From CAZJYC01 sp964550165 (GTDB taxonomy: Bacteria > Acidobacteriota > Aminicenantia > Aminicenantales > Aminicenantaceae), in contig CAZJYC010000113.1 of assembly GCA_964550165.1 (NCBI GenBank), positions 1-5,650 of the forward strand: 5,650 nucleotides of DNA, given 5' to 3'. A model generated the notes under the pieces. It was not told the DNA's origin. It ran no database searches and worked only from the letters and a program-made list of their open reading frames with translations. Positions 1 to 5,650 of this stretch are shown here, piece by piece. The translations under genes were made by a program, and so were the position numbers. The number at the start of each line of letters is the position of its first letter. The stretch's first letter is position 1.

Positions 1-408
1 CATCTTTGCTCTGTTTGTACCGGAATGTTCCATTTAATATTCAAAGGTCAATAATGCGGTGGAATGTACTCCATCGGGTTATGGATATTGCCGACCGAAC
101 TGGAAACAGGAGTTGTTGATTCGCGTCTTGGGGGGAGTTAGCAGCTATCACAGTACCGCGCATTAACATGTGTCAATTATTTCGGCAGGTGCACCAGCCT
201 ATCAGGCTTAGTGCACGCGAACGAAACGGAACTGTCGATTTTATCGTTTAGCCTTAACAGGTTTTTATACGAGTCCTTACGGGTTTGGCTTTTAACCCAC
301 TTGGTTTCATGGCAAGGTTTACATCGCTTTTCAACGATGGTCTCCCTTGTGACCAGCTTTGTTGGCGTAATTAGACTTTGTACTCCTGGATTACATCGTT
401 GGTTGCTC
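1..408. other. Intergenic region left of the minus-strand gene set, no convincing gene
   Basis: No frame here looks like a well-supported protein. At the left edge a minus-strand ATG at 33-31 opens a frame of 11 codons that runs out of the window. It directly follows a TAA and has no Shine-Dalgarno sequence, so it may be the start of a further gene or chance. A plus-strand frame enters from the left edge and stops near 120 after about 39 unrecognised residues. The segment holds the hairpin at 189-216 and the doubtful CXXCH-containing frame at 177-452. No tRNA, T-tract terminator in the minus direction, or insertion-sequence end was seen. Confidence 0.6.
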
Positions 409-452
409 TTATCCTCTTTCAACGAAGGAGATTGCGCCGGCATGGCACACAT
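177..452 (-). CDS. Doubtful small ORF (91 codons) with a CXXCH motif
   Basis: This minus-strand frame starts inside the last 44 bases of the dehydrogenase gene, in a different frame, and ends in the hairpin zone. It would encode a basic 91-residue protein with Cys at 2, 20, 44, 47 and 80. Residues 44-48 read C-K-P-C-H, the pattern used for covalent heme c attachment. The residues around it (V-E-K-R before, a K/R-rich helix-like stretch after) loosely resemble short cytochrome c domains. Against it: no Shine-Dalgarno site at the ATG, no signal peptide to carry a cytochrome across the membrane, no recognisable distal Met ligand, and overlap with a well-supported gene. It is most likely a chance frame. 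A remnant of a cytochrome or zinc-binding protein is the alternative. Confidence 0.15.
   Translation of the reverse strand: MCAMPAQSPSLKEDKSNQRCNPGVQSLITPTKLVTRETIVEKRCKPCHETKWVKSQTRKDSYKNLLRLNDKIDSSVSFACTKPDRLVHLPK
189..216. repeat. Inverted repeat / stem-loop past the end of the dehydrogenase gene
   Basis: GTGCAC (189-194) pairs with GTGCAC (211-216), and AGCCT (196-200) pairs with AGGCT (204-208) around a 3-base ATC loop. One unpaired base lies on the left arm and two on the right, giving about 11 base pairs. It sits about 190 bp beyond the stop codon at 409-411 in the direction of transcription. No U-tract follows on either strand, so it does not fit a classical intrinsic terminator. It could be an mRNA 3'-end stabilising stem, a protein-binding palindrome or an extragenic repeat unit. 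Confidence 0.5.
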
Positions 453-1605
453 TTTGGCATAAGGAGCAGCCGGTGCACAGGCGCGGTTCTACAATGGCCT
501 TTTGGTCTTTCAGAGTTATGGCATAGCAATGGCCGATCCGTTCACAACGGCCGCAGCCGTCGCACAACTCCGGCTCAACCCGTGCATACACTTCCTTAAG
601 CGTGAGTTTATCCGCCGGGGTGATGGCTTCTACAGCCAAATCCCGAAAATTTCTGTACGAGTGATAGCCGTGCAGGTCCATAAACTTCTCGATGTTCTTG
701 AGCAGCCCGGAGAGAAAACCGAATCCGTGGAGCATCACTTTGGTGCAGATACCTATCATATCGGCACCGCACATCATCATCTGAACGGCATCGACATAAT
801 TGCGCACACCACCAGTGCCAAGGATGCAGGGTACCGGGCCGACCTTCTTGCGGATTTCGAAGACATCGCGAAGCGCCAGCGGCTTCACCCACCCACCCGA
901 GAAACATGCAACCGAAGGCTCGACCTGAAACTGAAACGGGCCACGCCTGGGGTCGTGGATATCGAACTCAGGAATCGCCAGACGATTGGCTGTAGTGCCA
1001 ACCACACTGGCCCCGTTCTCGAAACAGGCTTGGGCGACCTCTGCTATCCTGCCACCCTCAGGAGTAAGCTTCACGAAGACCGGCACGTCAACGGCGTCTG
1101 ATATGATTCTGGTTGCCATGCCTACAATCTCCGCGTTCTGTCCGAGACTGGCACCAGATTGAGCGGTACGCTCTTGCTCGCCTGAAACCTTTAAATTGAA
1201 AGACATATTTGGGCAGCACATGTTCAGTTCCAGCGCGTGCGCGCCCGCCTCGACAAACCTCCTCGCCATATCCAACCAACCGTCCATCCCCTTTTCGCCC
1301 GTATAGGCGATATTGGCCAGGATAATGAGCTCTTTGGTCTGCCTCCTGCCCTTCTCGGTGAGTCTGAGGGCTTCCTCAAGGGTCAGTCGTTTCTCGGCGG
1401 AGAAGGCCAGGTATTGCTCTTGCTTCCACCACCTGTATCTGGGGTCCAGATTGATATATGGTGCAGGTTCGATGGCGAGTTTTAGGCTGGCGCCGCCCCA
1501 GCCGCACCGTTCGGCCTCGACGAGTTGTGTAATATGCTTCGTCACAGGGCCGGAAGCGACCACGAATGGATTGCGGAACTTTAGTCCTGCCACTTCAAAG
1601 GACAT
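409..1605 (-). CDS. Dihydropyrimidine/dihydroorotate dehydrogenase-like FMN protein with C-terminal 2x[4Fe-4S] domain
   Basis: The protein has 398 residues. Residues 1 to about 315 form a flavin TIM barrel of the DHODH/DPD class: the N-terminal G-L-K-F-R-N-P-F (7-14) with A-S-G-P (17-20), the E-L-N-M-C-C-P-N strand (126-133), T-T-A-N (204-207), and the FMN-phosphate part G-T-G-G-V (263-267) followed by G-A-D-M-I-G (280-285). Residues 340-398 are a bacterial ferredoxin domain with C348, C351, C354, C360 and C377, C380, C383, C387, enough for two [4Fe-4S] clusters. The order matches PreA, the small subunit of NAD-dependent dihydropyrimidine dehydrogenase, and the C-terminal part of DPYD. It is cytoplasmic, since no leader is seen. 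The start is ATG 1605, with TAAGG (1619-1615) 9 nt upstream. Oddity: the motif that carries the catalytic Cys in DPYD (G-L-A-C-G-Q-D) reads G-A-S-L-G-Q-N at 151-157, so Leu154 replaces Cys. No PreT-like NADH subunit is adjacent, so substrate and electron partner are unknown. The family call is firm. A pyrimidine role is not. Confidence 0.9.
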   Translation of the reverse strand: MSFEVAGLKFRNPFVVASGPVTKHITQLVEAERCGWGGASLKLAIEPAPYINLDPRYRWWKQEQYLAFSAEKRLTLEEALRLTEKGRRQTKELIILANIAYTGEKGMDGWLDMARRFVEAGAHALELNMCCPNMSFNLKVSGEQERTAQSGASLGQNAEIVGMATRIISDAVDVPVFVKLTPEGGRIAEVAQACFENGASVVGTTANRLAIPEFDIHDPRRGPFQFQVEPSVACFSGGWVKPLALRDVFEIRKKVGPVPCILGTGGVRNYVDAVQMMMCGADMIGICTKVMLHGFGFLSGLLKNIEKFMDLHGYHSYRNFRDLAVEAITPADKLTLKEVYARVEPELCDGCGRCERIGHCYAITLKDQKAIVEPRLCTGCSLCQNVCHAGAISFVERG

Positions 1606-1722
1606 CGTAAATAGCCTTAATGTGAGAAACTTGCCATTTGCGTCTTGTCGATGGCAGCACGGTCTTCACCACCTGACTTTGAGAGTCCTGTCTGCGGTGG
1701 CTAAGCATTGGCAGTAAGGTTT
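1606..1722. other. 117-bp gap between kelch/FGE gene and dehydrogenase gene
   Basis: The gap lies between two genes on the same strand and carries the TAAGG ribosome site (1615-1619 on the plus strand as CCTTA) for the downstream dehydrogenase. No T-tract terminator in the minus direction and no clear promoter pair were seen, so read-through from the kelch/FGE gene is plausible. The gap is longer than the 40 bp between the first two genes, so an internal promoter cannot be excluded. Confidence 0.4.
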
Positions 1723-3432
1723 TCATTCTGGTATCTCCATAACTACACGGAAACCCGTTTCTTTTAGTTGATACGATGGTGGTGCGCTGTTGCGAGCGGC
1801 ACTACGGCAACCACGTGCGAAATGTCTCCAGGAACCACCGCGGATAACCATATATGTGCCTTTTGATGGACCGGCCGGGTCGGAGACTTCTTCTTGCGGG
1901 TAATCGGCGTTATATACATCTTTACACCACTCTGATACATTTCCGTGCATATCATATAGGCCCCAAGCGTTTGGTTTCTTGGTAGCAACAGGGTGAGTCT
2001 TTTCTTCACTATTGGCCTCGTACCAACCCATTTCGTCGAGATGACCGGTGCCGGCGAACACTCCAGTTACACCGGCTCTGCAGGCATATTCCCACTCGGC
2101 CTCGGTTGGGAGCCGATAAATTCTGTCCTCTTTGTGGCTGAGCTTCTCGCAGAATGCTACGGCGTCCCTCCACGAGACCTTTTCCATCGGCAGGTTATTA
2201 CCCTTGAAGTTGGCGGGGTTGACACCCATAATGACCTCCCATTGGGCCTGCGTAACCTCGGTGGTACTGATGCGGAAAGGCCTGGTCAGGCGGACGGCGT
2301 GTAGGTACTCATCGTACTGGTGGTTTTGCTCGTGCAAGAAACTACCCATGATGAACTTGCCGGGCGGGATGTACGCCAAGTTCATGCCCATCGAATTGGT
2401 GATTACCTGACCAGGGTCAGGAAGGTCCCCTACGTTCAAGAGCCACGTGGGCCTGGCCGGGTCGTCTGTTTCGCCAACGCCCCAGAAACCGCCGGCAAGA
2501 ATCAGATAATCGCCAACCACTCCACCACCTCCACAGCATCGCGCATCGGGTAGGGCAGGAATTCCAAAAAACACCTCGTGTCTCATGTCTAAATAGCCCG
2601 CTATCTTTGTTCTTCGATAATGGGACTGTCCTCCACAAACAAGGAGCTTCTCTGCGTAGTAGGCGCTGCTTGTACATTGAGTCAGGAAGAAGAGCCTTGG
2701 TTGGATTCGGGGTGTGTCTATTTTTGTCCATGTATTCGTGGCCGGTTGGTATTTCAGGAGACCGTCAGTCCAGCCATAGTCATTCATATCGTGGAAGCCG
2801 GTCTCATACGTGGCGCCGTGAACGATATAGATGTTGCCCTGGTAAGTGCCGATGGCGGCATAGCACGCGCCCTCCGGGGCATTGGCTAATCGACTATAGC
2901 TATTCTTGGCGGGATCATAACAGTAGAAGTCGAGAAAATTCCGGATGACTCCCTTGGCTGTTCCGTTTATTCTCTGGTATCCTAACCCAACATAGATTAA
3001 ATCTCCTACTGTAGTAGCAACGCCATTCATGGCCTTTACGGGTAAAGGTGCTCTTTCAGCCCAGGTATCGGTCGCTGAATCGTAGGCCCAAGTCTGATTT
3101 GTTGAGAACGCACCATTGCGCATTCCGCCAAAAACGTAGATTATGTTTGCATACACGGCCACCATAGGCCAGCCAAGTTCAACCGGTATGTCCGCGCCCT
3201 TAGTCCATGAATCGGTGGAGAAATCGTATATCTGCAACCTTTGTGAGGTTTTTGTCCAGTTTTCGGTCTCGCAGCCCCCAATAACATACAGCCGTTCATT
3301 GACGACAGCACCCCCATGGCCATATACACAATGGGGAATGTCGGCTTTTACCTGCCACTGGATTGCCGGTGCCGTCTGGCAGAGAATCACCAATATGATG
3401 GTAAAGCATACAATCGGTCTTCTGCTATTCAT
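1723..3432 (-). CDS. Secreted kelch beta-propeller fused to an FGE/SUMF1-like (sulfatase-modifying factor) domain
   Basis: The protein has 569 residues. Residues 1-23 are a Sec-type signal peptide: R4-R5, a hydrophobic core at 7-18, and A-P-A as likely cleavage site, so it acts outside the cytoplasm. Residues about 30-335 hold six kelch-like blades, marked by Y-V-I-G-G (49-53), Y-V-F-G-G (99-103), Y-V-G-L-G (147-151), Y-I-V-H-G (202-206), L-V-C-G-G (264-268) and I-L-A-G-G (311-315), several followed by D-x-x-T-x-x-W. Residues about 343-569 are a complete FGE-sulfatase fold: I-P-P-G-K-F-x-M-G-S (355-364), T-E-V-T-Q-A-Q-W (391-398), R-L-P-T-E-A-E-W-E-Y (440-449), W-G-L-Y-D-M-H-G-N-V-S-E-W (490-502), R-G-G-S-W (531-535) and G-F-R-V-V (560-564). 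The SUMF1 stretch R-C-A-A-R-S, holding active-site Cys341, reads R-S-A-A-R-N here, and no counterpart of Cys336 is seen. A true formylglycine-generating enzyme is therefore unlikely, and a binding or structural role, or another reaction of the superfamily, is more likely. No sulfatase gene is in the window. The start ATG has AGGAG 9 nt upstream. Confidence 0.92.
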   Translation of the reverse strand: MNSRRPIVCFTIILVILCQTAPAIQWQVKADIPHCVYGHGGAVVNERLYVIGGCETENWTKTSQRLQIYDFSTDSWTKGADIPVELGWPMVAVYANIIYVFGGMRNGAFSTNQTWAYDSATDTWAERAPLPVKAMNGVATTVGDLIYVGLGYQRINGTAKGVIRNFLDFYCYDPAKNSYSRLANAPEGACYAAIGTYQGNIYIVHGATYETGFHDMNDYGWTDGLLKYQPATNTWTKIDTPRIQPRLFFLTQCTSSAYYAEKLLVCGGQSHYRRTKIAGYLDMRHEVFFGIPALPDARCCGGGGVVGDYLILAGGFWGVGETDDPARPTWLLNVGDLPDPGQVITNSMGMNLAYIPPGKFIMGSFLHEQNHQYDEYLHAVRLTRPFRISTTEVTQAQWEVIMGVNPANFKGNNLPMEKVSWRDAVAFCEKLSHKEDRIYRLPTEAEWEYACRAGVTGVFAGTGHLDEMGWYEANSEEKTHPVATKKPNAWGLYDMHGNVSEWCKDVYNADYPQEEVSDPAGPSKGTYMVIRGGSWRHFARGCRSAARNSAPPSYQLKETGFRVVMEIPE

Positions 3433-3472
3433 TTCGCCAGTCTCCTATTATCTCTACCTGATTATCGTTAGT

Positions 3473-4732
3473 TTATGCTTTCAGTTGCTTAACAACATCT
3501 GATTCCAGCTTTTCGTTGGCCTTTATCATTTCATCCCAGGTGACTTCTCGTCTCTCGTAGGAAGCGATGCGCCCGAGGACCGAGGTTAGGTTGCTTCGGA
3601 CACTCGGAGCCACGGTGGTGTTGGCAAATCGGCCTTTGGTGATATTGTCATAAAACTCAGCAATGTTGGCAGATGTACCTTCTGGATACAAATTACCGGT
3701 GTTGCCGCCCTTGTAGGGGTTGCTGCCGCGAATAGATACATCCCCGCCGTAATGGGTATCGATTGTCCCTTTCAGGCCGTAGATACGGCAGCCAATATCA
3801 CCATACCCTTCGCCAAACTGTTTGGCGTTGACCAGGACAGGAACGTCTTGTGGGAACCGATAGGCCACAGCAAAGCAATCCCAAATATCGCCGTGTTTGT
3901 AATGGTTACGTCCCCCCATACCATAGGCACTGAGAGGTTCGGCATCTATAATCCATGTAGCCACGTCAATCGAGTGGATACACTGTTCAACAATGATGTC
4001 CCCGGAGAGAACTCTATCCATTCCCCAGGCCTTAAGCCGAGCCTCGGGCTCTTTGGGATGCTCTTGTAGGAAGTGCTCCACAGGGTTCCAGCTATTCCAT
4101 ACGTCGCCTCCGTTAAAACAGGCTTCGCCAAAACCTATGTGACCTATATCACCATAATGGACGCGTTTTACTGCCTCACGGAAAAATGTATTTGCGCGGG
4201 TCTGGAAATCGACAAAAAAACACAGCTTTTTGGATGTCGCTTTTGGGCCGAGTTGGCCAATGAGCATACTGCCGGGAACATCGACCGCAATAGGCTTAGC
4301 CAGAATAACATGAACGCCAGCATCCACTGCCGTGGCGGCTTGCTCCGGGTGAAAATATGGTGGGGTCTCAATTGCGACTGCGTCCAAATCCTGCTCGAGG
4401 AGCTTCTTGTAGCCTGACAGGGTCGAGTGACGGTGTGATTGAGCCACGGCGAATTTCTCACCAAATTCATCGACTCGGTCCTGGAAGTAGTCCGCAGCAG
4501 TCATGATTTCATATCCGCCGTGCTTGGCAAACAAATCAGCTATCCATTTGCCCCGCATCCCACAGCCAATCAGACCCAGTTTGATCTTGGTATTCACTTT
4601 AGTACCGTAAACCAGATCCGGCTTTATCAATGCGAACGAGAAAGCAGCCATAGAGACCCCACCTATGAACTGGCGACGGTCTATTTTATTCCGACATTTT
4701 GCAGGCATCGAATCTTTTTGTCTTTCTAACAT
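3473..4732 (-). CDS. Gfo/Idh/MocA-family NAD(P)-dependent oxidoreductase with Tat signal
   Basis: The protein has 419 residues from the chosen start. The leader has D-R-R-Q-F-I (18-23) followed by a hydrophobic stretch (about 24-36), a twin-arginine export signal that would carry the folded, cofactor-loaded enzyme across the membrane. The Rossmann domain begins K-L-G-L-I-G-C-G-M-R-G (51-61) with G-x-G-x-x-G at 56-61. The family Lys lies in A-K-P (145-147); the usual motif is E-K-P, so Glu is replaced by Ala while Lys146 is kept. The C-terminal alpha/beta domain has E-Q-C-I-H-S-I-D (249-256), corresponding to the Asp-x3-His of inositol dehydrogenase with Glu in place of Asp, and G-M-G-G-R (271-275). 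Such enzymes oxidise or reduce sugars, cyclitols or their amines; the substrate cannot be read here. An in-frame ATG at 4753 lacks a ribosome site, whereas ATG 4732 has AAAGGAG 9 nt upstream, so 4732 is preferred. It is the first gene of the minus-strand set, 40 bp ahead of the kelch/FGE gene. Confidence 0.93.
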   Translation of the reverse strand: MLERQKDSMPAKCRNKIDRRQFIGGVSMAAFSFALIKPDLVYGTKVNTKIKLGLIGCGMRGKWIADLFAKHGGYEIMTAADYFQDRVDEFGEKFAVAQSHRHSTLSGYKKLLEQDLDAVAIETPPYFHPEQAATAVDAGVHVILAKPIAVDVPGSMLIGQLGPKATSKKLCFFVDFQTRANTFFREAVKRVHYGDIGHIGFGEACFNGGDVWNSWNPVEHFLQEHPKEPEARLKAWGMDRVLSGDIIVEQCIHSIDVATWIIDAEPLSAYGMGGRNHYKHGDIWDCFAVAYRFPQDVPVLVNAKQFGEGYGDIGCRIYGLKGTIDTHYGGDVSIRGSNPYKGGNTGNLYPEGTSANIAEFYDNITKGRFANTTVAPSVRSNLTSVLGRIASYERREVTWDEMIKANEKLESDVVKQLKA

Positions 4733-4741
4733 TCCTTGCTT

Positions 4742-4748
4742 CTCCTTT
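4742..4748 (-). promoter_or_regulatory. Shine-Dalgarno site that sets the oxidoreductase start
   Basis: The minus strand reads AAAGGAG, a near-perfect anti-16S match, 9 nt before ATG 4732. It lies inside the N-terminal codons of the longer in-frame reading that begins at 4753, which has no purine-rich tract before it. The shorter form also puts the twin-arginine motif at residues 19-20. Confidence 0.75.
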
Positions 4749-4795
4749 CCCATTACAATTCGCGAGCTATTATGAACTTCTGGATGTTCTTACCT

Positions 4796-5002
4796 TTATT
4801 TAGTTACTTGGTTCAACGCTCTGCCTACCAGTATATCTGTCAATCTATTTCTTTCAATACCGATAACAGATTCAGATGGAGCAGAACGTTCCTGCTGTTC
4901 TATTGTCATCTCATCCGCTTTTGAAATTTTTGGTTCGGTCCCACCAGCCTTCAAAAACCAGCGCACTGGGCCGCACACGAAGCACCCCCTAAAATATCTC
5001 AT
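4796..5002 (-). CDS. Possible small hypothetical protein (68 codons)
   Basis: An ATG at 5002 opens 68 codons, with AAAGG 5 nt upstream. The product would have a C-F-V-C pair at residues 7-10, a K/E/Q-rich middle and a helix-like C-terminus. It starts on the stop codon of another small minus-strand frame (4999-5238, 79 codons, no ribosome site) through an ATGA overlap, the arrangement seen in coupled genes. It ends 63 bp before the oxidoreductase start. I do not recognise a family. The best promoter candidate for the oxidoreductase lies within its 3' part, which weakens the case for a gene. It may be chance coding potential in a regulatory region or a decayed gene. Confidence 0.2.
   Translation of the reverse strand: MRYFRGCFVCGPVRWFLKAGGTEPKISKADEMTIEQQERSAPSESVIGIERNRLTDILVGRALNQVTK
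4830..4857 (-). promoter_or_regulatory. Candidate sigma70-type promoter for the minus-strand gene set
   Basis: On the minus strand a -35 box TTGAAA (4857-4852; five of six match consensus) is followed after 16 bp by a -10 box TATACT (4835-4830; five of six). Transcription would begin near 4823, leaving a leader of about 90 nt before ATG 4732. The placement suits a promoter for the oxidoreductase, kelch/FGE and dehydrogenase genes. This rests on consensus matching alone. Confidence 0.4.
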
Positions 5003-5063
5003 TTCAGCCTTTGCCTGATTCTTGTGCAGTTGTCGTAAATAGGTTCTAATGCTAAGGTAACAT

Positions 5064-5080
5064 CAATTTCTATAAAATTG
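5064..5080. repeat. Short inverted repeat, possible operator
   Basis: CAATTT (5064-5069) and AAATTG (5075-5080) form a perfect 6-bp dyad around CTATA in the divergent regulatory region. The size and spacing are those of a binding site for a dimeric helix-turn-helix regulator. In AT-rich DNA such dyads also arise by chance, and no regulator gene is in the window. Confidence 0.25.
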
Positions 5081-5283
5081 GAGACTGAGACATGCGAACT
5101 ATTTGTTAACTTGTCACTAATCTTGTCGTTCTGTTTTACTTTTTTACTCGGCACTTGTGCTAAGCTGGAGCCAGTACTTAAAAAATGCCTTAAGAATGAT
5201 ACCTTTGCTTTCGGAGAGCTATATGATAAAATCAACATTATTAGAATATATCCTCTTGTGATATGTAAGGTTAGGATAAGTAT

Positions 5284-5650
5284 ATGGATGGCAAAGAATT
5301 CTTAAGCCGTCTTAAAAAAGGTAAACGCCTTTATGGAACCGCGATTCTTTCACCTTCCCCTCTATGGCCTTTGGCGGTAAAGAGAACAGGTGCGGATTTT
5401 GTATTTATAGATACCGAGCACATTCCTATTGATAGAACCACCCTTGCTGAAATGTGTCTGGTTTACAAGAGTTACGGATTACCCTCGCTTGTCCGTATTC
5501 CTTCTCCTGTTCCGGGTGAGGCCTATAAAGTTCTTGATGGAGGAGCATCAGGAGTTCTTGCTCCTTATATCGAAACTCCAGAGCAGGTCAGAGAATTGGT
5601 TGGCGCCATAAAAATGCGTCCGTTGAAAGGGGAGCGATTAAAAGAGGCAC
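5284..5650 (+). CDS. HpcH/HpaI-family class II aldolase, 5' part (cut by window edge)
   Basis: The first 122 residues are present; the family is usually about 250-270 long, so roughly half is missing at the right edge. Members are metal-dependent class II aldolases that cleave 2-keto-3-deoxy or 4-hydroxy-2-keto acids to pyruvate and an aldehyde in the cytoplasm. No leader is seen. Visible signs are L-Y-G-T-A (16-20), G-A-D-F-V-F-I-D-T-E-H (36-46), with His46 at the place of HpaI His45, V-R-I-P (70-73), with Arg71 at the place of the substrate-binding Arg70, G-A-S-G-V-L-A-P-Y-I-E-T (87-98) and R-P-L-K-G-E-R (112-118). The metal ligands (HpaI Glu149 and Asp175) lie beyond the window. A small variation is E-H-I-P where Gly, Ala or Ser usually follows His. 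The start ATG has AGGA 7 nt upstream. It is divergent from the Gfo/Idh/MocA gene, which suggests sugar-acid breakdown. Substrate is unknown. Confidence 0.9.
   Translation, partial: MDGKEFLSRLKKGKRLYGTAILSPSPLWPLAVKRTGADFVFIDTEHIPIDRTTLAEMCLVYKSYGLPSLVRIPSPVPGEAYKVLDGGASGVLAPYIETPEQVRELVGAIKMRPLKGERLKEA

Larger units (their letters stand above)
4754..5283. other. Divergent intergenic region between oxidoreductase and aldolase genes
   Basis: About 530 bp of AT-richer DNA separates two divergent genes, which is long for bacteria. It contains a candidate minus-strand promoter (4830-4857) and an inverted repeat CAATTT-5-AAATTG (5064-5080) that could be an operator. It also holds two small minus-strand frames, 4999-5238 and 4796-5002, overlapping by ATGA. 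For the plus-strand aldolase only weak promoter matches are visible, such as TTGTGC-17-TCTAAT (5022-5050), which would leave a leader of about 230 nt. No riboswitch, tRNA or mobile-element end was recognised. Confidence 0.5.

Noticed and set aside
189..216. Hairpin read as an intrinsic terminator or an integron attC site
   Set aside because: No T-tract follows on either strand, and the R-Y-Y-Y-A-A-C / G-T-T-R-R-R-Y core boxes of attC sites are missing.
502..1101. A 199-codon plus-strand open frame
   Set aside because: It lies fully opposite the dehydrogenase gene; its product has no recognisable motif, while the minus-strand frame carries clear FMN and ferredoxin motifs.
1313..1717. A 134-codon plus-strand open frame
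   Set aside because: Mostly antisense to the dehydrogenase N-terminus and the gap beyond it, with no family signature; a shadow of the real gene.
2607..2948. A 113-codon plus-strand open frame and its neighbours opposite the kelch region
   Set aside because: Low-complexity Ser/Arg-rich product antisense to conserved kelch blades; not credible as coding.
4733..4753. Longer oxidoreductase start at ATG 4753
   Set aside because: No ribosome site precedes it, and the AAAGGAG that serves ATG 4732 would be inside the coding sequence; the seven extra residues add nothing to the Tat leader.
5022..5050. TTGTGC-17-TCTAAT as promoter of the aldolase gene
   Set aside because: The -35 box matches only three of six positions and the leader would be about 230 nt; too weak to list as a feature.
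5078..5305. Plus-strand frame with a hydrophobic stretch overlapping the aldolase start
   Set aside because: It begins with TTG, overlaps the first 22 bases of the aldolase gene in another frame, and has no family signature.
1..5650. CRISPR array, tRNA/rRNA, insertion sequence, defence or toxin-antitoxin system
   Set aside because: No regularly spaced direct repeats, no cloverleaf or rRNA-like stretch, no transposase motif and no toxin or nuclease signature were found on either strand.

Overview
The window most resembles a Planctomycetota-type genome (Phycisphaerae-like), or a related member of the PVC group. The reasons are a Gfo/Idh/MocA oxidoreductase with a twin-arginine leader and the E-Q-x-x-H-x-x-D active-site pattern common in those phyla, a secreted kelch propeller fused to a sulfatase-modifying-factor (FGE-like) domain, moderate GC and long intergenic regions. 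The taxonomy is inferred from protein style only.

Layout: positions 1-408 hold no convincing gene, only a strong hairpin (189-216) and a doubtful small minus-strand frame. Three minus-strand genes follow, in transcription order from right to left. First is a Tat-targeted Gfo/Idh/MocA oxidoreductase (3473-4732). Next, after a 40-bp gap, is a secreted kelch/FGE-like protein (1723-3432). Last, after a 117-bp gap, is a dihydropyrimidine/dihydroorotate dehydrogenase-like FMN protein with a C-terminal two-cluster ferredoxin domain (409-1605). All three have purine-rich Shine-Dalgarno sites 9 nt from the chosen ATG, and they could form one operon. A sigma70-like promoter candidate lies at 4830-4857 on the minus strand. 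A divergent region of about 550 bp separates this set from the plus-strand start of an HpcH/HpaI-family class II aldolase (5284 onward), cut by the right edge.

Function: the aldolase (2-keto-acid aldol cleavage) and the Gfo/Idh/MocA enzyme (NAD(P)-linked sugar or cyclitol oxidation) suggest breakdown of a sugar-derived compound, with export of two of the products across the membrane. What the FMN/Fe-S enzyme and the kelch protein add is not clear from sequence. No CRISPR array, transposase, tRNA, rRNA or defence system was seen. The window looks like ordinary accessory metabolism with some unusual domain and active-site details, not a clear new system.
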